Assembly (NCBI GenBank): GCA_937880075.1
Contig: CALFLM010000059.1
Location: 77,426 to 141,425 of the forward strand
Length of the DNA stretch: 64,000 bases
Source of the DNA: an uncultured Romboutsia sp.
Lineage (GTDB): Bacteria > Bacillota > Clostridia > Peptostreptococcales > Peptostreptococcaceae
Reading direction: 5' to 3'
The notes beneath the pieces were generated by a model that had not been told where the DNA came from, made no database searches, and was given only the letters and a program-made list of their open reading frames with translations. The position numbers were made by a program, and so were the translations under genes. The stretch's first letter is position 1. Each line of letters starts with the position of its first letter. This document shows positions 55,046 to 63,660 of this stretch, piece after piece.

Positions 55046-55074
55046 ATATTAAATTAACTTTAGATAAAAGTCAA
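55046..55074 (-). promoter_or_regulatory. Promoter of the T-box/yjiH unit
   Basis: Minus-strand TTGACT (55069-55074), 17-base spacer, TAATAT (55046-55051), starting transcription near 55039. Confidence 0.65.
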
Positions 55075-55216
55075 CTATATATTTAAATTATTTGAAAATT
55101 TAGATTAAAGGCAGGAATTAAAAGATTAAGGGGAATTTAATAGAAAGTATTTCGTAACATAAATTAAAATTCAAAATAAAATAATAGTGTAAAGTCAACA
55201 TCTATGAGGTGATTAT

Positions 55217-56032
55217 ATGGCTATAAATGAGATATTTAGAGAAATGTTTAATGAACAGAAAAGAGAAAAAGAACTTAAGTTTCAACAAGAGATAATTAGA
55301 AAAACTTTAGAAAATCAAGGTCATAGTATTAGCGATTTTGATAGAGGGTTAGAATTTTTAGAGGATGAAGATTATAAAAATGCAATTATATATTTAACAA
55401 GTTGTGCTAACAATGAAAATTCTCAAGCTCAATATGAGTTAGGAAGGTTATTTAAAGAAGGGTTAGGAACAGACAAGGACATAGTTAAAGCTAAAGAGTA
55501 TCTTATGAAAGCTTATAAAAATGGATTTAAGAGAGCGGGACTTTTGTTAAGAGAACTTAGATATGAAGAAAATAAGAATCTAAATAAAGATATAGATATG
55601 GAATTTGAAAATAAAATAAGCGACTTAGGATTTACTATAGATATTCCTAAGGATTGGATTAAATTAGACCCTAAAAATAAAAATTGTTTTGATGCAGTAG
55701 CTATAGATAGTTTTGATGGAGATGTTATATTTAATATAAAGATGCAAGTTTTTTTAATAGAAATACCAGAGAATATGTCCTATTGCGTAGACTTAGAAAG
55801 GGTAGCAAATAATATGGGATGTATAGAGTCTGTAAATTTTAATAATGGAAATTGTAATGGAAAGCTTATATGTGGAGAAGGTATAGATGGAACTTATGAT
55901 TATATATTTGTATCTAAAGGGAAAAAGGGCGTTTATGATTTGAGAGTAATGGTAGATAAGTATTTAGAGCCTATATATGAAGATGTAATTGACCATATTA
56001 TATACAGTTTTGATATAATTGATAAGATATAA
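55217..56032 (+). CDS. Sel1-repeat protein with C-terminal PsbP/DcrB-like domain
   Basis: 271 residues. Helical residues 1-35, two Sel1/TPR-like repeats at about 40-112 (SQAQYELGRLFKEGLGTDKD fits the Sel1 pattern), then a beta-rich domain from 135 that begins GFTIDIPKDWIKLDP, a start common in DcrB/PsbP-like folds. No signal peptide, so cytosolic. GAGGTG site. Function unknown; the C-terminal assignment is a pattern-level guess. Confidence 0.68.
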   Translation: MAINEIFREMFNEQKREKELKFQQEIIRKTLENQGHSISDFDRGLEFLEDEDYKNAIIYLTSCANNENSQAQYELGRLFKEGLGTDKDIVKAKEYLMKAYKNGFKRAGLLLRELRYEENKNLNKDIDMEFENKISDLGFTIDIPKDWIKLDPKNKNCFDAVAIDSFDGDVIFNIKMQVFLIEIPENMSYCVDLERVANNMGCIESVNFNNGNCNGKLICGEGIDGTYDYIFVSKGKKGVYDLRVMVDKYLEPIYEDVIDHIIYSFDIIDKI

Positions 56033-56045
56033 ATTTATATCAAAT

Positions 56046-56071
56046 AAGAGTTATCCAAATGGATAACTCTT
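56046..56071. terminator. Bidirectional terminator
   Basis: AAGAGTTATCC (56046-56056) / GGATAACTCTT (56061-56071). Confidence 0.85.
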
Positions 56072-57983
56072 AATTTTTAGAATTCTCAATTTCTTCAGCT
56101 AAGTTATTTAAATATTCCCATCTTTTGTATTTATGTTCAAGTTCATCTTCAGCATTGGCTTTTTCATTAAGTATTTCTTGTAGTTTTACAAAGTCTGTTG
56201 CAAATTTAATAGAATCATTCTCAAGATTTTCTATTTTTTGTTCAAGTTTTTCTATATCACTATCAATAGTTTCAAATTCTCGTTGCTCATTATAAGTAAA
56301 TTTAAGTTTTTTAATTGGTTTAGGTTTTTCTTTTTTAAAAGGTGTCTTTTCAGAAGATTCCTTAACATCTTCTTTAAATTCAATACCTTGAATTTCTCTA
56401 TATATACTGTAATCGCTATAATTTCCAGTAAATATATGAATTTTACCAATGCCTTCATAAGCAAAGATTTTGTTACATATTCTATCTAAGAAATATCTAT
56501 CATGAGATACTGTTATTACTATTCCATTAAACTCATCTAAATAATCTTCTAATATGTTAAGTGTAGCTATATCTAAATCATTTGTAGGCTCGTCAAGTAA
56601 AAGTACATTAGGAGCTAACATTAAGGTTCTAAGTAGATGAAGTCTACGTCTTTCACCACCGGATAAATTACCTATAAAGCTATATTGCATAGTAGAATTA
56701 AATAAGAATTTTTCACACATTTGAGAAGCTGATATTTTAGTACCATCAGCTGTTTCTATATAATCACTAGCTTCCTTTACATAGTCTATAGCTCTCATAT
56801 CAGGATGCATATGTGAATCATCTTGGCTAAAACAACCTATCTTAACAGTTTCACCGATTTCTATATGACCACTGTCTGGCAAAATTTCACCATTTAACAT
56901 TTTAATAAGAGTAGATTTACCCATACCATTTTTACCTATAATACCAATTCTATCAGTACGAGCTATAGTATAATCTAAATTATCAATAAGGACTTTATTA
57001 TCAAACTTTTTAGATATATGATGCATTTCAATTATTTTTTTACCAAGCCTTGTAGAGCCAACAGATATATCCATTTTTTCATCTGGAGTATAGGTATCTT
57101 TATTTACCAATTCATCAAATCTTTGAAGCCTAGCTTTTTGTTTTGTAGTACGAGCTTTAGCACCACGTTTTACCCAAGCCAGTTCTTTTCTTATTAAATT
57201 TTGTCTTTTTTCTTCCATACTAGATTCAAGAGCTAATCTCTCCATTTTCTTTTCTAAGAATGTAGAGTAGTTACCATCATAGCTAAATAATCTACCCTTA
57301 TCAAGTTCTATTATTCTATTAGAAACTCTATCTAAGAAGTATCTATCGTGAGTTATCATAATTAGAGATCCACGTCTTGAATTTAAATATTCCTCTAAAT
57401 AATCAATGGTATCATTATCTAAGTGGTTTGTAGGCTCATCTAATATTAGTAATTCACATGGAGTAATAAGTGCAGATGCTAAAGAAACTCTTTTTCTTTG
57501 TCCACCGGACAATTCCTTTACTTTTTGGCTAAAGTTAGTTATACCAAGCTTAGTTAAGACAGTCTTAGCTTCACTTTCTAAGTCCCAAAGGTTAAGAGCA
57601 TCTATTTTTTCTTGTAGTGATATAAGCTCAGTGTTTAAATTTTCGTTATAATTTTTAGATAAAGCATCCAGTGTTTCCTCATATTCCAGTAGAAGTTTCA
57701 TTTCACTAGAGGTACCTTTAAATACTTGTTGTAAAACTGTAAAATCTTCGTTATAGTCTGGATTTTGAGGTAGATATTCAACTCTAACTCTATTAGCTTT
57801 TATTATAGTACCATCATCAGGAACTTCAACTTTAGCTATAATTTTTAAAAGAGTAGATTTGCCTGTTCCATTAACCCCTATAATACCTATTTTCTCACCT
57901 TCATTAATACCAAGTGAGATATCTTTAAGTAAGATTTTTTCAGAATAACTCTTGCTTATATTTTCCAATGTCATTAAATTCAT
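56070..57983 (-). CDS. ABC-F ATPase (Uup-like ribosome-associated)
   Basis: 637 residues with two ABC domains and no membrane segment. Walker A: GVNGTGKST and GKNGMGKST; signatures LSGGQRKR and LSGGERRR; Walker B LLILDEPTNHLD and LLLDEPTNDLD. A linker of charged helices joins them and a C-terminal coiled coil follows, as in Uup. ABC-F proteins act at the ribosomal E site; some give antibiotic protection, but this one looks housekeeping. Start ATG 57983 after AGGTGAT; upstream codons overlap the next gene. Confidence 0.92.
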   Translation of the reverse strand: MNLMTLENISKSYSEKILLKDISLGINEGEKIGIIGVNGTGKSTLLKIIAKVEVPDDGTIIKANRVRVEYLPQNPDYNEDFTVLQQVFKGTSSEMKLLLEYEETLDALSKNYNENLNTELISLQEKIDALNLWDLESEAKTVLTKLGITNFSQKVKELSGGQRKRVSLASALITPCELLILDEPTNHLDNDTIDYLEEYLNSRRGSLIMITHDRYFLDRVSNRIIELDKGRLFSYDGNYSTFLEKKMERLALESSMEEKRQNLIRKELAWVKRGAKARTTKQKARLQRFDELVNKDTYTPDEKMDISVGSTRLGKKIIEMHHISKKFDNKVLIDNLDYTIARTDRIGIIGKNGMGKSTLIKMLNGEILPDSGHIEIGETVKIGCFSQDDSHMHPDMRAIDYVKEASDYIETADGTKISASQMCEKFLFNSTMQYSFIGNLSGGERRRLHLLRTLMLAPNVLLLDEPTNDLDIATLNILEDYLDEFNGIVITVSHDRYFLDRICNKIFAYEGIGKIHIFTGNYSDYSIYREIQGIEFKEDVKESSEKTPFKKEKPKPIKKLKFTYNEQREFETIDSDIEKLEQKIENLENDSIKFATDFVKLQEILNEKANAEDELEHKYKRWEYLNNLAEEIENSKN

Positions 57984-58006
57984 AATATCACCTATATTTT
58001 TAATTT

Positions 58007-58705
58007 TTAATCTAGTTTCTTTTCGAAATGTTGATAGTCTGGATTTTTCCAGTGCCCTCCCCAAGTCCAGCCTCTTTTTATAAATGCATTGTATAAATCG
58101 TCACCTTCTATTATCATACCCTGTTTAATATTAGTTCTATCTTTAAAATTAGAACCATTCTCAGGACTAATATTATCTCCAACAACGTGAGGATTTTGAA
58201 TAGGATTTATATCAACGGCAAGACCTTTTCCATGATTAGATACAATATTTGTGTTTTTTATAGTTCTATAACAAAAAGAAGAACTATTATTATCATTCAT
58301 GGAAAGTTCATCAACTGCATTGTATTCATCTATTAACTTTATTTTATCAATAGGATATTTTTTTTCATATATTTCTTTAAATATATCAACAACCTCAGAT
58401 GCAACTTCTTTATTTACAATCATTTCACCTACATGAGTATTTCCATCAAAGTCATAATAACTTAAAGTTAAATAACTTAGTTCATCAAAATTTATAGGTA
58501 TATCCTCAGGCATAGAAAATCCTATCATTTTTTCTTTTACCTCTTTTGGAATAGAAGAATAAGAAAATGTAGGAGCTTGATCAACTTTTATATATTCATC
58601 ACTATAATTTGAATTTTTAGTATATTCATTAAGTTTATATTTACTACATATAAAAAAAATTCCGATTGACACTAAAATTAAACATATATAAACAAACTTT
58701 TTTAT
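58007..58705 (-). CDS. M15 family D-Ala-D-Ala carboxypeptidase-like, membrane-anchored
   Basis: Peptidoglycan carboxypeptidase or endolysin-type M15 domain. Zinc residues: His and Asp in SNHGKGLAVDINP and His in DYQHFEK; WTWGGHWK is the usual neighbour. The conventional start is GTG 58672, but it lacks a ribosome site and truncates the signal segment. TAGGAGGAG (58712-58720) instead points to ATA 58705, giving KKFVYICLILVSIGIFFICS, a complete signal anchor. 23 bases upstream of ABC-F, probably cotranscribed. Confidence 0.85.
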   Translation of the reverse strand: MKKFVYICLILVSIGIFFICSKYKLNEYTKNSNYSDEYIKVDQAPTFSYSSIPKEVKEKMIGFSMPEDIPINFDELSYLTLSYYDFDGNTHVGEMIVNKEVASEVVDIFKEIYEKKYPIDKIKLIDEYNAVDELSMNDNNSSSFCYRTIKNTNIVSNHGKGLAVDINPIQNPHVVGDNISPENGSNFKDRTNIKQGMIIEGDDLYNAFIKRGWTWGGHWKNPDYQHFEKKLD

Positions 58706-58958
58706 AATAAACTCCTCCTATAAATTATAATATAAATATTGAAATATGCATTATATAGTACTAAACTTTAAACTATTATAGTTTTTGTATAAAACTATAT
58801 ATATTATAACTCATAAAAATAAACTAGACTAATAATATTTATAAATATTTAAAGAGAGATTATTTATAGTTAAGTAATCTATATACAAATAAAAAATATA
58901 ATTTTATTACATTAAATTTATACAAAAAGTTTAAAATTATAACTATGAGGTGATAAGT

Positions 58959-59654
58959 GTGAAAGCTGAAATACTTTTAGGTGATATTGTAAATATAAAT
59001 TCTACATATTTAGCTAAAGAGTTTAAACTGCGTGGAATAGACGTATATTATCAAAGTAGTATAGGGGATAATAAAGTAAGGTTTGTAAGTGAAATTGAAA
59101 AAAGGATAAAGAGAAGTGACACAATAACAATAGGTGAATTAGAGCCTACTAATGACGACATAACTTATATACAAGAGAATATAGCAATAGAAACGGTTGT
59201 ATCGCAAATGTTAATAGAAAAGGACCTAACAATATCTACAGCTGAGTCTTGTACAGGAGGACTTGTTAGTGCGACTCTTATAAACTATCCAGGTATATCT
59301 TCTGTATTTATGGAAGGATGTGTTACATATTCTAATGAATCAAAAATAAATAGATTAGGTGTAAATCCTAATACATTAGAACAACACGGAGCAGTTAGTG
59401 AAGAAACTGCTAGAGAGATGGCAGAAGGTATTGCGAAAAATTTTTATACTAATGTAGCGATATCAACCACTGGAATAGCTGGCCCAGAAGGTGGAACAAG
59501 TGAGAAGCCTGTAGGACTTGTTTATATAGGGATTTATATAAATGGAAAAACTACAGTAAATAAATATATATTACATGGAAATAGAGAGGATATTAGACTT
59601 AAAGCTACTAAAAATGCAATTAACGATTTAAGGTTAAGATTATTAGACTTATAG
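58959..59654 (+). CDS. cinA: CinA-like protein with shrunken N-terminal domain
   Basis: 231 residues instead of the usual 410-420. The C-terminal NMN deamidase (PncC) domain is intact: STAESCTGGLVSATL, GCVTYSNESK, HGAVSEETAREMA, TTGIAGPEGGTSEKPVG. The N-terminal MoaB-like domain keeps KAEI, LLGDIVNINSTYLA and PTNDDIT but lacks the ISVGTE piece and about 150 residues after PTNDDIT. The frame is open throughout. Start GTG 58959 after GAGGTG. Probably only the deamidase is functional. Confidence 0.85.
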   Translation: MKAEILLGDIVNINSTYLAKEFKLRGIDVYYQSSIGDNKVRFVSEIEKRIKRSDTITIGELEPTNDDITYIQENIAIETVVSQMLIEKDLTISTAESCTGGLVSATLINYPGISSVFMEGCVTYSNESKINRLGVNPNTLEQHGAVSEETAREMAEGIAKNFYTNVAISTTGIAGPEGGTSEKPVGLVYIGIYINGKTTVNKYILHGNREDIRLKATKNAINDLRLRLLDL

Positions 59655-59678
59655 ATAAGAGATAAATATAAATAAATG

Positions 59679-59700
59679 GTGTTGAATAAATTCAACACCT
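59679..59700 (+). terminator. Weak hairpin after cinA
   Basis: GGTGTTGAA / TTCAACACC around a 4-base loop; no T run, so termination is uncertain. Confidence 0.4.
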
Positions 59701-60286
59701 AAATAAGATTTGTTATACTATAAGATTTGACTGTATTTTTTAATATAGAGTCTAGTATATAATTTATAACACTATTACAAGCATACACAGAAAATAATAA
59801 ATCATTTCTATGATCTAAAATTTGTTGATATTCAATGTATAAAGAATTGAAAAACTCTCCAAATGAATCGTATTTTATATCGTCACCTCTAAATTTATTT
59901 AAATTAGTTTCCTTAGCTATAGTATTTAATTCAGTTTCATAAGATATATGTTTTTTCATACTGTGTTTAAATTCCCATCTATAGCTATGCGGCACACAGA
60001 AAAAATCACATAAAAAGTGGCATATTACCCCTAGTTCTTGGCTTAATACTCCAACTGAAAAATATTTAGACAAACTATTTAAGCTAAGGTTACATAAATA
60101 GTTTACTTTAAATTCAATCATATCATAAGATTCTTTTAAATAATGTTTCTTAAAAAAATATTTAGAAGATAAATCTGGTTTTATATTTCCATAAATAAAA
60201 TGTTTTTCACTTAGGAAAAAATGTTTATTTTAATCTATATTATTAGATATTGACTTTGCTATTAAAGTATGGGTATTTACAAACAT
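59699..60286 (-). pseudogene. Zinc-dependent phospholipase C-like gene with in-frame stop
   Basis: From ATG 60286, after a GAGGTG site, the frame reads MFVNTHTLIAKSISNNID, then TAA (60230-60232), then continues in frame with NKHFFLSEKHFIYGNIKPD and on to 59699. Read through, it gives about 195 residues of the clostridial zinc-dependent phospholipase C-like family (GVISHYLCDFFCVPH-type segment with His and Asp ligands). A lone substitution could have made the stop. The 140-residue remainder from ATG 60121 has no clear ribosome site. Confidence 0.75.
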
Positions 60287-60814
60287 TTTTACACCTCGAT
60301 TTAACTTAGAATTATACTTAACTTAATGGTATCAATAATCTTATATATTTACAATATGTAAAATTTAGTAAGATTAAACATTGTATTTTATTATTATGTA
60401 AATTTTAAATTAAATATAAAAATATTGACAAAAATAAATTGAGGTGATAATTTTATTTATAGTGAAAATGATTATCAATGGTTAAAATATAATAAGTAAT
60501 TTATTGTGTTAATTATTTTGATAAGTATATTGAAATTACTGTATAAAGTTTTTTAACTATAAAAATGTAGCTTTTTAGAATTTAGTATTTTCAATAAACA
60601 TATTTAATTAGCATAATGAGTTAAATAAATTATAGTTAATATAAATTTTACTCATTTAAAAACTAATTAAAGTATAGATAAGTAATATTATAGTCATACT
60701 ATTAATAAATTGATTATAATAAATGATGTATATTACAAAATAAATAGTAATGGTATCTTGATAAAATGAGAGTAATATAATTTATAATGGGTATCTATTT
60801 AAGGAGGATTATAT
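60287..60814. other. Intergenic region ahead of the metal ABC operon
   Basis: 528 bases, very AT-rich, no ORF of note. Contains a TTGACA-bearing promoter and Fur-like box (60425-60477), a weak AATGAG/CTCATT hairpin near 60615-60656, and a proximal promoter-like TTGATA (60758) / TATAAT (60783-60788) pair. Confidence 0.5.
60463..60477 (+). promoter_or_regulatory. Fur-family operator
   Basis: TGAAAATGATTATCA matches the 7-1-7 Fur consensus TGATAATNATTATCA at all but one position. A TTGACA -35 box is at 60425-60430, so the operator would lie over the start region. It may control the metal operon 340 bases downstream; whether by Fur or Zur is open. Confidence 0.65.
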
Positions 60815-61768
60815 ATGAAAATTAAATTAAAAAAAATATTAATTATTTTAACTTTAGTAATTTTATCTATCACAGGGTGTAGTTCAAATACTAATGATAA
60901 TAATCAATCGGAAAGTAACAAAGATAAAAAAGAAGAGAGCATAAAAGTTGTTACATCATTTTATCCTATGTATTTGTTAGCTTCTAATGTTGTTAAAGAT
61001 ATAGATAATGTAGAGTTAATAAATATGACTAACTCAGCTACAGGGTGTTTACATGATTATTCATTAACTACAGATAATATAAAGTTATTAGAGGATTGTG
61101 ATGTACTTATAATAAATGGTGCTGGTATGGAATCATTTTTAGATAAGGTATTGAAACAAAAACCTGATTTAAAGATAATTGATGCAAGTAAAGGAATAGA
61201 GTTAATCAAATCAGATTATATGGATGAATCAGATAATCATGATCATGACCATGATGAAGAATATAATCCTCATGTTTGGTTAAGTGTAGAAAATGCTATA
61301 AAGCAAGTGGAGAATATAAAAAACAAGCTTATAGAGTATAACTCTATAAACAAAGATAAATATAGTCAAAATGCTAAAGAATATATAGAACAGTTATCAA
61401 ATCTAGATAATAAAATACATAGTGAATTAGACAATATAGAAAATAAAAATATAGTTACATTCCATGAGGCTTTTCCTTATTTTGCTAAAGAATATGGACT
61501 TAACATAGTTGGGGTTGTACAAAGAGAGGCAGGGTCAGAGCCTAGTGCAAAAGAGCTACAAGAAACTATAGAGAAAATTAAAAATTTAGATGTTAAAGCT
61601 ATATGTGTAGAGCCACAATACTCAACAAAAGCAGCAGAAACTATATCAAAAGAAACTAATGTTAAGGTATATACATTAGACCCGATAGTTACTGAAGAGT
61701 ATAAGAATTCTTCATATATAGATATTATGAATAAAAATTTAGAAACTTTAAAAGAGGCGTTTAAATAA
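60815..61768 (+). CDS. Metal ABC transporter substrate-binding lipoprotein (ZnuA-like)
   Basis: 317 residues. Signal peptide ends in lipobox SITGC (Cys about 22). Cluster A-I fold: VVTSFYPMYLLA, a His near residue 80, a His/Asp-rich loop DNHDHDHDEEYNPHVW that favours zinc, and FHEAFPYFAKEYGL with the third ligand, then an Asp/Glu late. Captures metal outside the membrane. First gene of a three-gene operon; strong AAGGAGG site. Zinc is likely but manganese cannot be excluded. Confidence 0.92.
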   Translation: MKIKLKKILIILTLVILSITGCSSNTNDNNQSESNKDKKEESIKVVTSFYPMYLLASNVVKDIDNVELINMTNSATGCLHDYSLTTDNIKLLEDCDVLIINGAGMESFLDKVLKQKPDLKIIDASKGIELIKSDYMDESDNHDHDHDEEYNPHVWLSVENAIKQVENIKNKLIEYNSINKDKYSQNAKEYIEQLSNLDNKIHSELDNIENKNIVTFHEAFPYFAKEYGLNIVGVVQREAGSEPSAKELQETIEKIKNLDVKAICVEPQYSTKAAETISKETNVKVYTLDPIVTEEYKNSSYIDIMNKNLETLKEAFK

Positions 61769-62568
61769 TGGAATTTAAAAATAATAAATCATATTTTAAT
61801 AAATGTAGTAGTGGGGTATGTTGTACTAAAATAGAAAACTTATGTGTTACTAAGGGAAATCAAGAAATTCTAAAGGATGTAAATCTTCATGTACATTGTG
61901 GGGAATTAACTGCATTAATAGGAGCAAACGGAGCAGGAAAAAGTACATTACTAAAAGCAATACTTGGAGAAAATGAGTACTCTGGAAGTTTAACATTCGT
62001 AGATGGAAATGAAAAGTTGTCAAGAAGACCAATTATAGGATATGTACCTCAAAAACTTGACTTTGATTATAGTTCTCCAGTAAGTGTACTTGATGTATTT
62101 GCATGCACGCAAACTAATAGGCCAGTTTACTTTTCTCATGATAAAAAAGTAAAAGATATTGCATTAAGAAGTTTAAGAAAAGTTCAGGGGGAAAATCTTA
62201 TAAACAAAAGATTAGGAGTGTTATCAGGAGGAGAGTTACAAAGAGTTCTTTTAGCTCTTGCGCTTGAACCAATACCAGATATATTATTACTAGATGAACC
62301 AGTATCAGGTATAGATCAAAATGGGCTTAAACTATTTTATAACATAGTATCTAATTTAAGAGAGAACTATGATTTATCTATAATATTGGTTTCTCATGAC
62401 TTAAATGTAGTATACGATTATGCAGATAGAATTGCATTTTTAAATAATAAAACTATTGAATGTGTAGGGAAGCCTGAAGAAGTATTTTCAAATAAAAGTG
62501 TCATAGATACTTTTGGATTAGATTTGAATAAAAAGATAGATAAGATAGGAAGAGGGGGAATGAGATAA
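61768..62568 (+). CDS. znuC: Metal ABC transporter ATP-binding protein (ZnuC-like)
   Basis: 266 residues. Walker A GANGAGKST, signature LSGGELQRV, Walker B ILLLDEP, H-loop SHDL. The N-terminal 25 residues are an extension with C13, C18 and C19 (KCSSGVCCTKIENL). The ATG shares its A with the stop of the SBP gene (TAATG), so translation is coupled. Energises import with the permease that follows. Confidence 0.93.
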   Translation: MEFKNNKSYFNKCSSGVCCTKIENLCVTKGNQEILKDVNLHVHCGELTALIGANGAGKSTLLKAILGENEYSGSLTFVDGNEKLSRRPIIGYVPQKLDFDYSSPVSVLDVFACTQTNRPVYFSHDKKVKDIALRSLRKVQGENLINKRLGVLSGGELQRVLLALALEPIPDILLLDEPVSGIDQNGLKLFYNIVSNLRENYDLSIILVSHDLNVVYDYADRIAFLNNKTIECVGKPEEVFSNKSVIDTFGLDLNKKIDKIGRGGMR

Positions 62569-63413
62569 TGTCATTTTGGTATAGTATAATTGATTTCTTA
62601 TTTCCTTTTGAATGGGCACAGTATGACTTTATGAAAAATGCATTACTAGGGGTTTTACTTGTAACACCTATGTTTGGAATTCTTGGAACTATGGTAGTTA
62701 ATAATAAAATGTCATTTTTCTCAGATGCATTAGGTCATTCTGCTTTAACTGGAATAGCAGTTGGGGTAATGTTTGGAGTTGATAATACACTAGTATCAAT
62801 GTTAGCATTTTCAATATTACTAACTATAGCTATTATAAATGTAAAAAATGCCAAAACTGCATCAGTAGATACAATAATAGGTGTATTTTCATCTTCAGCA
62901 GTAGCACTTGGTATAGTTATATTATCATATAATGGAGGATTTAATAAATATTCAGCATATTTAATAGGTGACTTATTAAGTATAAGCAATAGTGATATTT
63001 TTATGCTTATAATATCATTTATAGCTGTATTATTAATTTGGTTTACTTGTTTTAATAAATTCTTATTGGTTAGTATAAATCATACATTTGCAAGAAGTAG
63101 AGGTGTGAATGTTAAGTTTTATGAATATATATTTACTATACTAGTAGCAATTATAGTAACTATTTCTATTCAATGGGTTGGAATATTAGTTATAAGTTCG
63201 ATGATGATTTTACCAGCTGCATCTGCAAGAAATATATCAAATAATATAAGACAATACCATATTTATTCTATATTAATAGCAGTTATATCAGGAATTTTAG
63301 GATTATTTTTATCGTATCATTTTGGATGTGCAACAGGAGCTACTATTGTTCTTATATCATCTGTATTTTTTGCTTTAACGTATTTTATAAGCTTAAGAAA
63401 AGTGATAGCATAG
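62568..63413 (+). CDS. znuB: Metal ABC transporter permease (ZnuB-like)
   Basis: 281 residues, about eight membrane helices of the ABC-3 family: MKNALLGVLLVTPMFGILGTMVV at the N-terminus, SDALGHSALTGIAVG, and the SMMILPAASARNI coupling region. Start overlaps znuC by one base (TAATG). Completes the importer. Ends just before an intergenic repeat. Confidence 0.93.
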   Translation: MSFWYSIIDFLFPFEWAQYDFMKNALLGVLLVTPMFGILGTMVVNNKMSFFSDALGHSALTGIAVGVMFGVDNTLVSMLAFSILLTIAIINVKNAKTASVDTIIGVFSSSAVALGIVILSYNGGFNKYSAYLIGDLLSISNSDIFMLIISFIAVLLIWFTCFNKFLLVSINHTFARSRGVNVKFYEYIFTILVAIIVTISIQWVGILVISSMMILPAASARNISNNIRQYHIYSILIAVISGILGLFLSYHFGCATGATIVLISSVFFALTYFISLRKVIA

Positions 63414-63419
63414 TAACAT

Positions 63420-63517
63420 TCTTAGTAACAGATGTATCCGTAGCATGAGCAAGGATACATCGTTGGCAAAATGAAGTGTTTCGCCGAAACGTCACTTAAG
63501 TGAAGCGAATTTTTCAT
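63420..63517 (+). repeat. Dispersed structured intergenic repeat, copy 3
   Basis: Contains hairpin GATGTATCC (63431-63439) / GGATACATC (63453-63461), the palindrome GTTTCGCCGAAAC, and an end (GTGAAGCGAATTTTTCAT) resembling copies at 8691 and 30834. Follows znuB and may serve as its terminator. Confidence 0.55.
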
Positions 63518-63660
63518 TATTAATTTCCTAAATTATAATATTTATAAAAATTTAAAATTATTGTTTAAGGTAATAGCTATCGGGTATACATATATTATCT
63601 TAAAGTTGATAAAAATGTTTTGAAAATAAATCATAGATATAATATAGGAGGAGTAATAAT

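Noticed and set aside
63520..63660. PerR box ahead of the reverse rubrerythrin
   Set aside because: No segment matches the TTATAATNATTATAA consensus well enough; only loose AT-rich similarity.
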